From Mycobacterium helveticum (lineage in GTDB: Bacteria; Actinomycetota; Actinomycetes; Mycobacteriales; Mycobacteriaceae), in NCBI RefSeq assembly GCF_007714205.1, contig NZ_VMQU01000046.1, positions 1-38,346 on the forward strand: DNA of 38,346 nucleotides, written 5' to 3'. Below are positions 7,853-15,464 of the stretch, piece by piece. Under the pieces are notes generated by a model, which searched no databases, was not told where the DNA came from, and was given only the letters and a program-made list of their open reading frames with translations. Each line of letters begins with the position of its first letter. The stretch's first letter is position 1. The translations under genes and the position numbers were made by a program.

Positions 7853-8797
7853 ATGGCGCGTACCGACAACGATTCCTGGGACATCACCCAAAGCGTGGGA
7901 GCCACCGCGCTCGGTGTCGCCGCGGCCCGCGCCGCGGAGACCGAAAGCGACAACCCGCTCATCAACGATCCGTTCGCGCGCGTGTTCGTCGACGCCGCGG
8001 GGGAGGGCATCTGGAGCATCTACGCCGATCCCGCGCTGCTGGCCAAGGCCGTCGAGCTCGAGCCCGAAATGCGGACGCGCATTCAGCTGATGATCGACTT
8101 CATGGCCACGCGGACAGCGTTTTTCGATCGGTTCTTCCTCGGTGCGGCCGACGCCGGGGTCCGGCAGGTGGTGATTCTGGCGGCTGGCCTGGATGCGCGC
8201 ACCTGGCGGCTGCCGTGGCCGGACGGGACGGTGGTGTACGAGCTGGATCAGCCCAAGGTGCTGGAGTTCAAGTCCGACACGCTGCGCGGCCATGGCGCCC
8301 GTCCGGCGGCGCAGCTGGTGAACGTGCCGGTGGACCTGCGCCAGGACTGGCCGAAGGCGCTGCGCGAGAAGGGATTCGACCCGTCGCAGCCGAGCGTGTG
8401 GTCGGCCGAGGGTCTGGTCCGTTACCTGCCGGCCCAGGCCCAGGATCTGCTGTTCGAACGGATACACGAGCTCAGCGCCCCGGGCAGCTGGCTGGCCTCC
8501 AACGTGCCCGGCGAGGGGTTCACCGACCCGGAACGGGTGCGGCGTCAGCGTGCGGACATGCAGCGGATGCGCGCCGCCGCCGCCAGACTGGTCGATGCCG
8601 AGATCGCCGACTTTGACGAACTCTGGTACGCCGAGGAACGCACCGCCGTCGACCGGTGGCTACGCGAGCACGGCTGGGACGTGTCGGCGCAGACCTTCCC
8701 GGAGTTGATGGCCCGATACGGCCGCAGCATCCCGAAGGGTGCCGAAGACTCCATGCCGCCAACGCTATTCGTGTCCGCGCAGCGACAGAGGGGCTGA
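7853..8797 (+). CDS. SAM-dependent methyltransferase, PPM1/LCMT-like (Rv3767c type)
   Basis: The 314-aa protein belongs to the large mycobacterial group of putative S-adenosylmethionine methyltransferases. Diagnostic stretches are [19 protein letters not shown] at the N-terminus, the SAM-binding motif [15 protein letters not shown], the acidic strand [14 protein letters not shown] and the later [11 protein letters not shown]. The ATG at 7853 is preferred because it has a GGAAGGGA site upstream and gives the family's standard start; the TTG and GTG alternatives lie earlier. Length and position relative to the two-component system match Rv3767c of M. tuberculosis. The substrate is unknown. It is divergent from the APH kinase gene. 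Confidence 0.9.
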   Translation: MARTDNDSWDITQSVGATALGVAAARAAETESDNPLINDPFARVFVDAAGEGIWSIYADPALLAKAVELEPEMRTRIQLMIDFMATRTAFFDRFFLGAADAGVRQVVILAAGLDARTWRLPWPDGTVVYELDQPKVLEFKSDTLRGHGARPAAQLVNVPVDLRQDWPKALREKGFDPSQPSVWSAEGLVRYLPAQAQDLLFERIHELSAPGSWLASNVPGEGFTDPERVRRQRADMQRMRAAAARLVDAEIADFDELWYAEERTAVDRWLREHGWDVSAQTFPELMARYGRSIPKGAEDSMPPTLFVSAQRQRG

Positions 8798-8940
8798 GGA
8801 CACCCCGGCACGGCGGGACCCGCCGGACTGTCGGGGGCGCGCTGGCCGGCTCACCGGCCCTGCGGGGGAGGTTTGGACATACGTCGAATGGGTATTGCTG
8901 GGCGTAGTGAACCGATCTCTCGAGCACAGTGGAGGCCCTC

Positions 8941-9171
8941 ATGCGCGGTCGCGGGATTGTCGGCGCGATTGTCTTGGTGTGGCTGGTCATCGGAGTGATC
9001 GCGACGTGGCAGCGCGGCTACTTCACGGGCGGGTCCACCAGCTGCGTCACGGCGGGCAACGTTGCTCTGACCGTCCTTGCGGGGCCTTTGAATTACGCGG
9101 GTCTCGACCCGAAAGTCAAAGACTGCCACATACCCCAACCCAGTTCGATGCCGGCGACGCCGGTGTCCTGA
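8941..9171 (+). CDS. Small single-pass membrane or secreted protein
   Basis: The 76-aa protein starts at ATG 8941 after a GGAGG site (5-nt gap). Residues ~7-25 (IVGAIVLVWLVIGVIATWQ) form one membrane helix, followed by ~50 residues with two Cys (SCVTAG, KDCHIP) that could form a disulfide outside the cell. It has the look of the small membrane proteins often paired with DUF6131 genes in mycobacteria. No function can be given. A 34-nt gap separates it from the next tiny gene, so the two are probably co-transcribed. Confidence 0.7.
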   Translation: MRGRGIVGAIVLVWLVIGVIATWQRGYFTGGSTSCVTAGNVALTVLAGPLNYAGLDPKVKDCHIPQPSSMPATPVS

Positions 9172-9205
9172 AACCTCAACCAACGCTGAACCGAAGGAAG
9201 TTGAC

Positions 9206-9361
9206 ATGATCGTCTTAGGTGTGGTTCTGCTGATTCTCGGGTTTGTGTTCGGCATTCCCCTGTTGTGGACGCTCGGCATCGTCGCGCTGGTGATCGGTGC
9301 CGTGCTGTGGATCATGGGCTCGGTGGGCCGCCCCGTCGCGGGCAGACGCAACTGGTACTAG
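9206..9361 (+). CDS. DUF6131-like tiny membrane protein
   Basis: This 51-aa ORF is below the usual size cut-off. It is almost entirely two hydrophobic helices (MIVLGVVLLILGFVFGIP and WTLGIVALVIGAVLWIMG) and a short Arg-containing tail ending in RRNWY. The start, the helix pattern and the GRPVAGRRNWY-like end agree with the DUF6131 family that is widespread in actinobacteria. A GAAGGAAG ribosome binding site lies 6 nt before the ATG. Its stop codon TAG lies inside the left inverted repeat of the adjoining MITE-like element. Confidence 0.8.
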   Translation: MIVLGVVLLILGFVFGIPLLWTLGIVALVIGAVLWIMGSVGRPVAGRRNWY

Positions 9362-9534
9362 GTGGCTGGTGTCGAACGGGCAGTTTCGCGCGCCGAGTCG
9401 AATCGGGCAAAAACCGGCACCGCCAGAACGGATGCTGAGCGACTTTCGGCGACCTGCCGACCAAATCACTCTCTCGAAAATCGCGATCTTTGGTGGCGGA
9501 AGATTGTTCGCCATTCAAAACACCAGCCACCTAG
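9358..9534. mobile_element. MITE-like element bounded by 15-bp inverted repeats
   Basis: CTAGGTGGCTGGTGT (9358-9372) and its exact reverse complement ACACCAGCCACCTAG (9520-9534) bound 147 bases without a plausible gene. If the outer CTAG on each side is a target-site duplication, the terminal repeats are 11 bp. The size, perfect termini and lack of an ORF fit a miniature inverted-repeat element. A large RNA stem-loop after the DUF6131 gene is the alternative. Confidence 0.5.
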
Positions 9535-9561
9535 ACATTCACCGGGCACAATATTGACCGG

Positions 9562-9600
9562 ACACAATCGCGTGACCGCTCAGCGGTCACGCGATTGTGT
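9562..9600. terminator. 39-bp perfect palindrome, terminator-like
   Basis: Two exact 19-nt arms, ACACAATCGCGTGACCGCT and its complement, are separated by a single C (9581). The structure lies between the tiny membrane-protein genes and the response-regulator gene. No strong U-tract follows, but mycobacterial terminators often lack one. The alternative is a binding site for a dimeric regulator, because it lies ~50 bp before the predicted promoter of the two-component operon. Confidence 0.55.
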
Positions 9601-9649
9601 TTCACAGCCCACGCATAGCAACGCCTCAGCGGCGGCTCAGCCCGCCGCG

Positions 9650-9662
9650 CATACTGGAACTC
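9650..9662 (+). promoter_or_regulatory. -10 element for leaderless response-regulator transcript
   Basis: CATACT (9650-9655) sits 7 nt before the GTG at 9663, the spacing expected when transcription starts at the first base of the start codon. No Shine-Dalgarno precedes that GTG. Confidence 0.4.
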
Positions 9663-10403
9663 GTGACGCAGCCCCGGGCCTCGGTAGAGCGGGTGGTCAT
9701 GTGCCGAGCCGACGGTAACCCGATCAGCGTGCTGGTCGTCGACGACGAGGCCGTCCTCGCCGAGATGGTTGCGATGGCACTGCGTTACGAGGGCTGGACC
9801 ATCGCCACCGCCGGCGACGGGTCGTCGGCGATGGCGGCCGCGCGCGCCCAGCGTCCCGATGTGGTCGTCCTCGACGTGATGCTGCCCGACATGAGCGGGC
9901 TGGACGTGCTGCGCAAGCTGCGGAAGGAGAATCCGCAGCTGCCGGTGCTGCTGCTGACCGCCAAGGACGCGGTGGAAGACCGCATCGCCGGGCTGACCGC
10001 GGGCGGCGACGACTACGTCACCAAACCGTTCAGCATCGAAGAGGTGGTGCTGCGGCTGCGGGCGCTGCTGCGGCGCACCGGGGTGACCACGCTGGACAGC
10101 GGCGCGCAACTGGTGGTCGGCGACCTTGTGCTGGACGAGGACAGCCACGAGGTGACCCGCGCCGGCGAGCCGATCGCGTTGACCTCCACCGAGTTCGAGC
10201 TGCTGCGTTTCATGATGCGCAACTCCAGGCGCGTGCTGAGCAAGGCGCAGATCCTCGACCGGGTGTGGAGCTACGACTTCGGCGGCCGCTCCAACATCGT
10301 GGAGCTCTACATCTCCTACCTGCGCAAGAAGATCGACAACGGTCGCGAGCCCATGATCCACACGCTGCGCGGGGCGGGCTATGTCCTCAAGCCGGCCCGC
10401 TAG
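9663..10403 (+). CDS. tcrX: OmpR/PhoB-family response regulator, TcrX-like
   Basis: The 246-aa DNA-binding response regulator has a receiver domain (~20-135) with acidic pair D27-D28, phospho-acceptor D71 (VVVLDVMLPD), T99 and K121 (YVTKPF). The C-terminal winged helix (~155-245) has the recognition segment SNIVELYISYLRKKID. The GTG at 9663 is favoured by a -10 box 7 nt upstream; ATG 9699 is an alternative with little before it. It overlaps the sensor-kinase gene. The name rests on the conserved order with Rv3767c on one side and Rv3762c/fadE36 on the other; the sequence alone would only say PhoP/TrcR-like group. Confidence 0.85.
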   Translation: MTQPRASVERVVMCRADGNPISVLVVDDEAVLAEMVAMALRYEGWTIATAGDGSSAMAAARAQRPDVVVLDVMLPDMSGLDVLRKLRKENPQLPVLLLTAKDAVEDRIAGLTAGGDDYVTKPFSIEEVVLRLRALLRRTGVTTLDSGAQLVVGDLVLDEDSHEVTRAGEPIALTSTEFELLRFMMRNSRRVLSKAQILDRVWSYDFGGRSNIVELYISYLRKKIDNGREPMIHTLRGAGYVLKPAR

Positions 10404-11976
10404 CAGCGATCGCAAGCGCGGCGAAGCCGGGCGCAGCGGGTCGCGACCGTTGGCTGGCAGCGATCGCAAGCGCGGCGAAGCCGGGCGCAGCGGGTCGCGA
10501 CCGTTGGCTGGCGCGCTGCGGGTCTGGTCGCTGCGGCTGCGGCTGCTGGTCGGACAGGTCGTGGTGCTCGCGGTGGTGTGCATCGGGATCACCGCCGCGA
10601 CCGAGCTGTCGCTGCTGCGCCACCTCGTGGCCCAGCTCGACGGTCAGCTCGCCGGGACGTCCTACCGCTCGGCGCTGATGTACCCCGAGCCGTCCCATCC
10701 GGGCTGGCGGCACGCGCACTTCGTTCCACGGCCGGGGCCCGGTCCGCGCTTCCTCGACGCGCCGGGTCAGCCTGCCGGCATGGTGGCCGCCGTGGTCAGC
10801 GGCGGCAGGACCGTCGACGCCGGCTACCTGACGCCCAGCGGCACCCGGGCCGCCGTGACCCCGGCGGCGCAGACGCAACTCGCGCGCATCGCCGACAGCC
10901 GCGCGCCGGTGACGCTGGACCTCGACGGGCTCGGCCGCTACCGCGTGGTGGCCGCGCCGAGCCGGAGCGCCGACGACATCATCGTCACGGGCCTGTCGAT
11001 GGCGAACGTCGACGCCACCATGATCCGCATGCTGGTCATCCTCGGGATCGTCACGGTGATCGCTCTCGTCGCGGCCACGACCGCGGGGGCGGTCATCATC
11101 CGGCGGGCGCTGGCGCCGCTGCGCCGCGTCGCCCAGACCGCGCGCGAGGTCATCGAGATCCCGTTGGACCGCGGTGAGGTGGAGCTTCCGGTGCGGGTTC
11201 CCGAACCCGACGCCAACCCCCACACCGAGGTGGGTCAGCTGGGTTCGGCGCTCAACCGGATGCTCGACCACATCGCCGCCGCGTTGTCGGCGCGCCAGGC
11301 CAGCGAGACCCGCGTGCGCCAGTTCGTCGCCGACGCCAGCCACGAGCTGCGCACCCCGCTGGCGGCGATCCGTGGTTACACCGAACTCACGCAGCGCATG
11401 GGCGACGACCGTGAGGCGGTGGCCCACGCGATGAGCCGGGTGGCGTCGGAAACGGAGCGGATCACGCGCCTCGTCGAGGACCTGCTGTTGCTGGCGCGCC
11501 TGGACTCCGGGCGCCCGCTGGAGCGCGAGCCGGTGGACCTGTCGCGGCTGGCGGTCGACGCGGTCAGCGATGCGCACGTCGCCGGGCCGGACCACCAGTG
11601 GGAGCTGGACCTGCCCGAGGAACCGGTGATCGTCACCGGCGACGCGGCGCGGCTACACCAGGTGGTCACGAATCTGCTCGCCAACGCCCGCATCCACACC
11701 GGCGCCGGCACCGTCGTGACGGCGCGGCTGAGCACGGAACCCGGGCACGCCGTGATGCAGGTCATCGACGACGGACCCGGGATTCCGGCGACGCTGCAAT
11801 CGGAGGTGTTCGAGCGCTTCGCGCGGGGTGACTCCTCGCGCTCCCGCAAGGGCGGCAGCACCGGTCTGGGTCTGGCGATCGTCTCCGCGGTCGTCCGGGC
11901 GCATCACGGGACCATCACGGTGGACAGCGCACCCGGTCGCACCGAATTCACCGTGCGATTACCACGCGGTGCCTAG
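10381..11976 (+). CDS. tcrY: Sensor histidine kinase, TcrY-like, with repeat-derived N-terminus
   Basis: The ATG at 10381 overlaps the regulator stop by 23 nt and gives 531 aa. Two membrane helices (~55-76 and ~217-240) enclose a ~140-residue external sensor domain rich in Pro and His (YPEPSHPGWRHAHF). HAMP follows (~241-300), then HisKA with H321 in ASHELRTPLAAI, then HATPase with N-box (NLLANARIHT), DDGPGIP, FERFARGD and GSTGLGLAIV. Residues 9-44 are two copies of an 18-residue peptide encoded by the 54-bp repeat. A TTG near 10503 would start just before ALRVWSL and skip them. The ligand is unknown. M. tuberculosis TcrY is shorter (475 aa as recalled). Confidence 0.85.
   Translation: MSSSRPASSDRKRGEAGRSGSRPLAGSDRKRGEAGRSGSRPLAGALRVWSLRLRLLVGQVVVLAVVCIGITAATELSLLRHLVAQLDGQLAGTSYRSALMYPEPSHPGWRHAHFVPRPGPGPRFLDAPGQPAGMVAAVVSGGRTVDAGYLTPSGTRAAVTPAAQTQLARIADSRAPVTLDLDGLGRYRVVAAPSRSADDIIVTGLSMANVDATMIRMLVILGIVTVIALVAATTAGAVIIRRALAPLRRVAQTAREVIEIPLDRGEVELPVRVPEPDANPHTEVGQLGSALNRMLDHIAAALSARQASETRVRQFVADASHELRTPLAAIRGYTELTQRMGDDREAVAHAMSRVASETERITRLVEDLLLLARLDSGRPLEREPVDLSRLAVDAVSDAHVAGPDHQWELDLPEEPVIVTGDAARLHQVVTNLLANARIHTGAGTVVTARLSTEPGHAVMQVIDDGPGIPATLQSEVFERFARGDSSRSRKGGSTGLGLAIVSAVVRAHHGTITVDSAPGRTEFTVRLPRGA
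10405..10512. repeat. Two tandem 54-bp units of a dispersed repeat
   Basis: Units at 10405-10458 and 10459-10512 are identical. The core AGCGATCGCAAGCGCGGCG followed by AGCCGGGCGCAGCGGGTCGC recurs with few changes at 16761-16803 (reverse) and at 23280-23363. The tandem sits at the regulator/kinase junction and is read in frame as part of the kinase. The 54-bp length keeps frame, so copy number could vary between strains. Confidence 0.85.
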
Positions 11977-12011
11977 CTGCAGCACGTCGTTGGACGTGAC
12001 AGGCTGTTGCC

Positions 12012-13886
12012 GTGCATCACAAACCCCCCACCGCGGTCATCGAGTCGGCGCATCGCGAACACGTGCTGCCCTTCGAGGACACGACGGATTTCCGCGACGC
12101 CGATCGCGGCTTCATCGCGGCCCTGTCCCCGTGCGTCATCAAGGCGGACGACGGCCGCGTCGTGTGGGACAACGACGCGTACGCCTTCCTGGGCGGCCCC
12201 GCGCCGGCGACGGTGCACCCCAGCCTGTGGCGGCAGTCGACCCTGGCCGCCAAACAGGGCCTCTACGAAGTGGTGCCGGGCATCTACCAGGTGCGCGGCC
12301 TCGACCTGTCCAACATCACCTTCGTCGAGGGCGACACCGGGATCATCGTCATCGATCCGCTGGTGTCCACCGAGGTGGCCGCAGCGGCGCTGGGACTGTA
12401 CCGCGCCCACCGCGGCGGCGAGCGCCCCGTCGTCGCGGTCATCTACACCCATAGCCACGTCGACCACTTCGGCGGCGTCCTGGGCGTGACCTCGCAGGCC
12501 GACGTGGACGCCGGCGCGGTGGCGGTGCTGGCCCCGGAGGGGTTCATCGAACACGCGGTGCAGGAGAACGTCTACGCGGGCCCCGCGATGACCCGGCGCG
12601 CCACCTACATGTACGGCACCCTGCTGCCGCGCGGGCCCCGCGATCAGGTGGGCTGCGGGCTCGGGCAGGCCCCGTCCACCGGCGAGGTGGCCGTCATCGT
12701 CCCGACGGTGGTCGTCCGGCGCACCGGCGACAAGCACACCCTCGACGGTGTGGAGATCGAGTTCCAGATGGCGCCCGGCACCGAGGCGCCAGCCGAGATG
12801 CACTTCTATTTCCCGCGTTTCCGCGCGTTGTGCATGGCCGAGAACGCCACCCACAACCTGCACAACCTGCTGACCCTGCGCGGTGCGCTGGTGCGCGACC
12901 CGCACGCGTGGTCGGGCTACCTCACCGAGGCGATCGACACCTTCGCCGGGCGCGCCGACGTGGTGTTCGCCTCTCATCACTGGCCGACCTGGGGGAGCGA
13001 GGGGATCGTCGAGTTCCTCTCGCTGCAACGCGATCTGTATGCGTACCTGCACGACCAGACGCTGCGGCTGGTCAACCGCGGCCACACCGGCGTGGAAATC
13101 GCCGAGATGTTCCGGATGCCGCCGGCGCTGGAGCGGGCCTGGCACACGCACGGCTACTACGGGTCGGTCAGCCACAACGTCAAGGCGGTCTACCAGCGCT
13201 ACATGGGCTGGTTCGACGGCAACCCGGCCCGCCTGTGGCCCCATCCCCCGGAGGCCATCGGACCCCGTTATGTGGCGGCGATGGGCGGCATCGACCGGGT
13301 GGTCGAGCTCGCCGCCACGGCGTTCGAATCCGGTGACTTCCGTTGGGCGGCAACGCTGCTCGACCATGCGATGTTCACCGACAGCAGTCATGGCCCCGCC
13401 CGCGAGCTGTACGCCGATACCCTCGAGCAGCTCGCCTACGGCGCGGAGAACGCGACCTGGCGCAACTTCTTCCTCAGCGGCGCAACCGAATTGCGCGACG
13501 GCAACTTCGGCACCGCCACCACTGCGACCTCGCTGTCGCTGCTGACGCAGCTCACCCCGGAGCAGATCTTCGACGGCCTGGCCATCCGCGTCGACGGGCC
13601 GCGCGCCTGGGAACTCGACGTCACCGTCGACGTCGAATTCGCCGATTCGGTAGTCAACTACCGGCTCACGCTGCGCAACGGCGTGCTGGTCCACCGCAAG
13701 GTCGCCGCCGACCCGACGACCGCGTCGGTGACCGTGAACGTGGACGGCAAGCTCCGCCTGCTGACCGTCGCGATGGGCGACTTCGACTCGCCGGGGTTGC
13801 GGATGTCGGGGGACCGGGAAGCGCTGCGGGCCCTCCTGGCGGTGCTCGACGAGCCCGACCCGAATTTCGACATCGTCACGCCGTGA
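12012..13886 (+). CDS. Alkyl-sulfatase-type MBL-fold hydrolase (Rv3762c type)
   Basis: The 624-aa protein has the architecture of SdsA1/BDS1 alkyl sulfatases. Its zinc-dependent MBL domain carries THSHVDHFGG (H147, H149, D151, H152), with further ligands in the PGTEAPAEMHFYF and MAENATHNLHN segments and in the HHWPTWG motif. An alkyl-sulfatase dimerisation domain (~395-510) with AMGGIDRVVELA and GDFRWAATLLDHA follows, then a C-terminal SCP2-like domain (~515-624). It would release sulfate from alkyl sulfate esters. There is no signal peptide. The GTG at 12012 is 35 nt after the kinase gene. Its 3' end overlaps the convergent oxidoreductase gene by 11 nt. Confidence 0.9.
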   Translation: MHHKPPTAVIESAHREHVLPFEDTTDFRDADRGFIAALSPCVIKADDGRVVWDNDAYAFLGGPAPATVHPSLWRQSTLAAKQGLYEVVPGIYQVRGLDLSNITFVEGDTGIIVIDPLVSTEVAAAALGLYRAHRGGERPVVAVIYTHSHVDHFGGVLGVTSQADVDAGAVAVLAPEGFIEHAVQENVYAGPAMTRRATYMYGTLLPRGPRDQVGCGLGQAPSTGEVAVIVPTVVVRRTGDKHTLDGVEIEFQMAPGTEAPAEMHFYFPRFRALCMAENATHNLHNLLTLRGALVRDPHAWSGYLTEAIDTFAGRADVVFASHHWPTWGSEGIVEFLSLQRDLYAYLHDQTLRLVNRGHTGVEIAEMFRMPPALERAWHTHGYYGSVSHNVKAVYQRYMGWFDGNPARLWPHPPEAIGPRYVAAMGGIDRVVELAATAFESGDFRWAATLLDHAMFTDSSHGPARELYADTLEQLAYGAENATWRNFFLSGATELRDGNFGTATTATSLSLLTQLTPEQIFDGLAIRVDGPRAWELDVTVDVEFADSVVNYRLTLRNGVLVHRKVAADPTTASVTVNVDGKLRLLTVAMGDFDSPGLRMSGDREALRALLAVLDEPDPNFDIVTP

Positions 13887-14850
13887 CGTCGATGACGACC
13901 TTGCCGACCGCCCTGCGGTCGGCCACGTGCCGCAGGGCCGCCGCGGCCTCGGGCAACGGGAACCGGGCGCCGATGTGGGGCGCGACCGTGCCGGCCGCGA
14001 ACATCTGCGACAGCTCGCGCATGTCGCGCGCCGCGTCGTGCGGCCGGTCGGCCAGGAAGGTGCGGATCTCCATGCCGCACACCGTGATGCCTTTGAGCAG
14101 GACAAGGTTGAGCGGGATGGACGGGATGGTCCCCGCGGCGTAGCCGAGGGTGACGAACGTCCCGCCCCGGGCCAGGGCGCGCAGTGCCGGCTCCGCATAC
14201 GCTCCGCCGACGGGGTCCAGCACCACGCGCGCGGCGTCCCCGGTCAGCGCGCGGATGCGCGACTTGAGGTCCTCGGAGTCGTAGTCGACGATCGCCTCGG
14301 CGCCCCGCTCCCGGCACAGCGCGAGCTTCTCCGGGCGGGACGCGGCCGCCAGCACCCGGGCGCCCATGGCCACCGCCAGATCGACGGCCGCCAGTCCCAC
14401 GCCGCCGGCCGCGCCCAGCACCACGACCCAATCACCATGGCGCACAGTGGCAATCGAGCGCAGGGCGTGGTAGGCGGTGCGGTAGGTGACGCCGAACGCG
14501 GCCGCCGAGGCGAAGTCGGCGCCGTCGGGGATGGGCGTCACCGACCCCGCGTCGAGCAGGGCCTGCTCGGCGAAGGCCCCGGTGGGCGTGGTGGCGGCGA
14601 CCCGCTGGCCCGGCCGGAACGGTGCGCCCGCGCCGACGGCCACCACCTCGCCGGCCAGCTCGCTGCCCGGGACGAACGGGACCGGGATCTTGACCTGATA
14701 CCTCCCCGCGATCAGCAGGACGTCGGGAAAGTTGACCGCGGCGGCGTGGACCCGCACCACCAGCTGGCCGGGACCGGGCACCGGGTCGGCCAGCTCGTCG
14801 ACGACCAGGTCCTCGGGTGCGCCGTAGGAACGGCAGACGACCGCGCGCAT
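13876..14850 (-). CDS. Zinc-free quinone oxidoreductase (MDR family)
   Basis: The 324-aa NADPH-dependent oxidoreductase is of the quinone-reductase/MDR type. It has a GroES-like N-terminal domain (DVLLIAGRYQ, PFVPGSELAGEV) and a Rossmann domain with VVVLGAAGGVGLAAVDLA (~140-157), a later AVDYDS-like region and VLDPVGG. The catalytic-zinc Cys/His of alcohol dehydrogenases is absent. The ATG shares one base with the TetR stop (TGATG). It is the last gene of the leftward operon APH-SDR-ACAD-TetR-QOR. It may reduce an enoyl or quinone intermediate, but the substrate is unknown. Confidence 0.85.
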   Translation of the reverse strand: MRAVVCRSYGAPEDLVVDELADPVPGPGQLVVRVHAAAVNFPDVLLIAGRYQVKIPVPFVPGSELAGEVVAVGAGAPFRPGQRVAATTPTGAFAEQALLDAGSVTPIPDGADFASAAAFGVTYRTAYHALRSIATVRHGDWVVVLGAAGGVGLAAVDLAVAMGARVLAAASRPEKLALCRERGAEAIVDYDSEDLKSRIRALTGDAARVVLDPVGGAYAEPALRALARGGTFVTLGYAAGTIPSIPLNLVLLKGITVCGMEIRTFLADRPHDAARDMRELSQMFAAGTVAPHIGARFPLPEAAAALRHVADRRAVGKVVIDVTA

Positions 14851-15464
14851 CAGCCGGCCCCCAGCCCCTGCAGGCAGAACCGCACCACGTGCGCGATGTC
14901 GTCGGGGCCCGGCCGGTCGGCCGAACCGACGTACCGGCGCATGGTGGCGGCCGTGCAGTTGAACACGGCGTCGACGTCGCGGTCCACGTCGGCGCTGCCC
15001 AGCGCGGCAACGGGTGTCACGAGCAGGTCCCGCAACGGCCGCATCATCTCCTGGTCGGCCGCCCGCGGGTTGGTCGCCGCCGACATCTGGCCGGCGGCCG
15101 CGCGGCTCATGCTGATCAGGTGCGGATCGGCGACCTGCGCGAGCGTGCCCTCGATCCAGCGGGCGACCTGGTCGCGCGGCCGCGACTCCTTGGCCATCTG
15201 GTGCTGCAGGTAGGACACGACGATCGCCACCCCGCGTTCCATGACGGCCAGGATGAGGTCGTCCTTGCCGGCGAAATACCGGTAGAACGCCTTATTCGAC
15301 GAGCCGGCCTCGGCGACGATGTCGCTGACGCGCGGCGGCTCGGGCGCGACGCGCTCCATCACCCGCACCGCCGCGGCCAGGATGCGCTCGACCTCCTCGG
15401 TGGCCTCCCGTTGCCTCTCGTCGAGCGCCCGCTCGACGGCCGCGGTGACCCGGCTACCGGTCAA
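14850..15464 (-). CDS. TetR-family regulator of the acyl-CoA operon
   Basis: The protein is about 204 aa. The N-terminal helix-turn-helix (~25-65) reads PPRVSDIVAEAGSSNKAFYR followed by YFAGKDDLI. The C-terminal ligand domain is helical and ends in a KstR-like FCLQGLGAG. No ATG or GTG lies in a suitable place. The TTG at 15464 overlaps the acyl-CoA dehydrogenase stop by 11 nt and gives a complete first helix, so it is the best candidate. It sits inside the operon it most likely controls. The palindrome at 18641-18657 over the operon promoter is a good candidate operator. Confidence 0.8.
   Translation of the reverse strand: MTGSRVTAAVERALDERQREATEEVERILAAAVRVMERVAPEPPRVSDIVAEAGSSNKAFYRYFAGKDDLILAVMERGVAIVVSYLQHQMAKESRPRDQVARWIEGTLAQVADPHLISMSRAAAGQMSAATNPRAADQEMMRPLRDLLVTPVAALGSADVDRDVDAVFNCTAATMRRYVGSADRPGPDDIAHVVRFCLQGLGAG

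Noticed and set aside
9597..9662. N-terminal extension of the response regulator from an ATG at 9612 or earlier codons
   Set aside because: The extension starts inside the palindrome region, is Arg/Pro-rich and precedes the -10 box.
10387..11595. 402-codon minus-strand ORF opposite the sensor kinase
   Set aside because: Arg/His-rich antisense shadow; the plus strand has all kinase motifs.
11973..14198. 741-codon minus-strand ORF opposite the alkyl sulfatase
   Set aside because: Low-complexity antisense of a GC-rich gene; the sulfatase motifs are on the plus strand.
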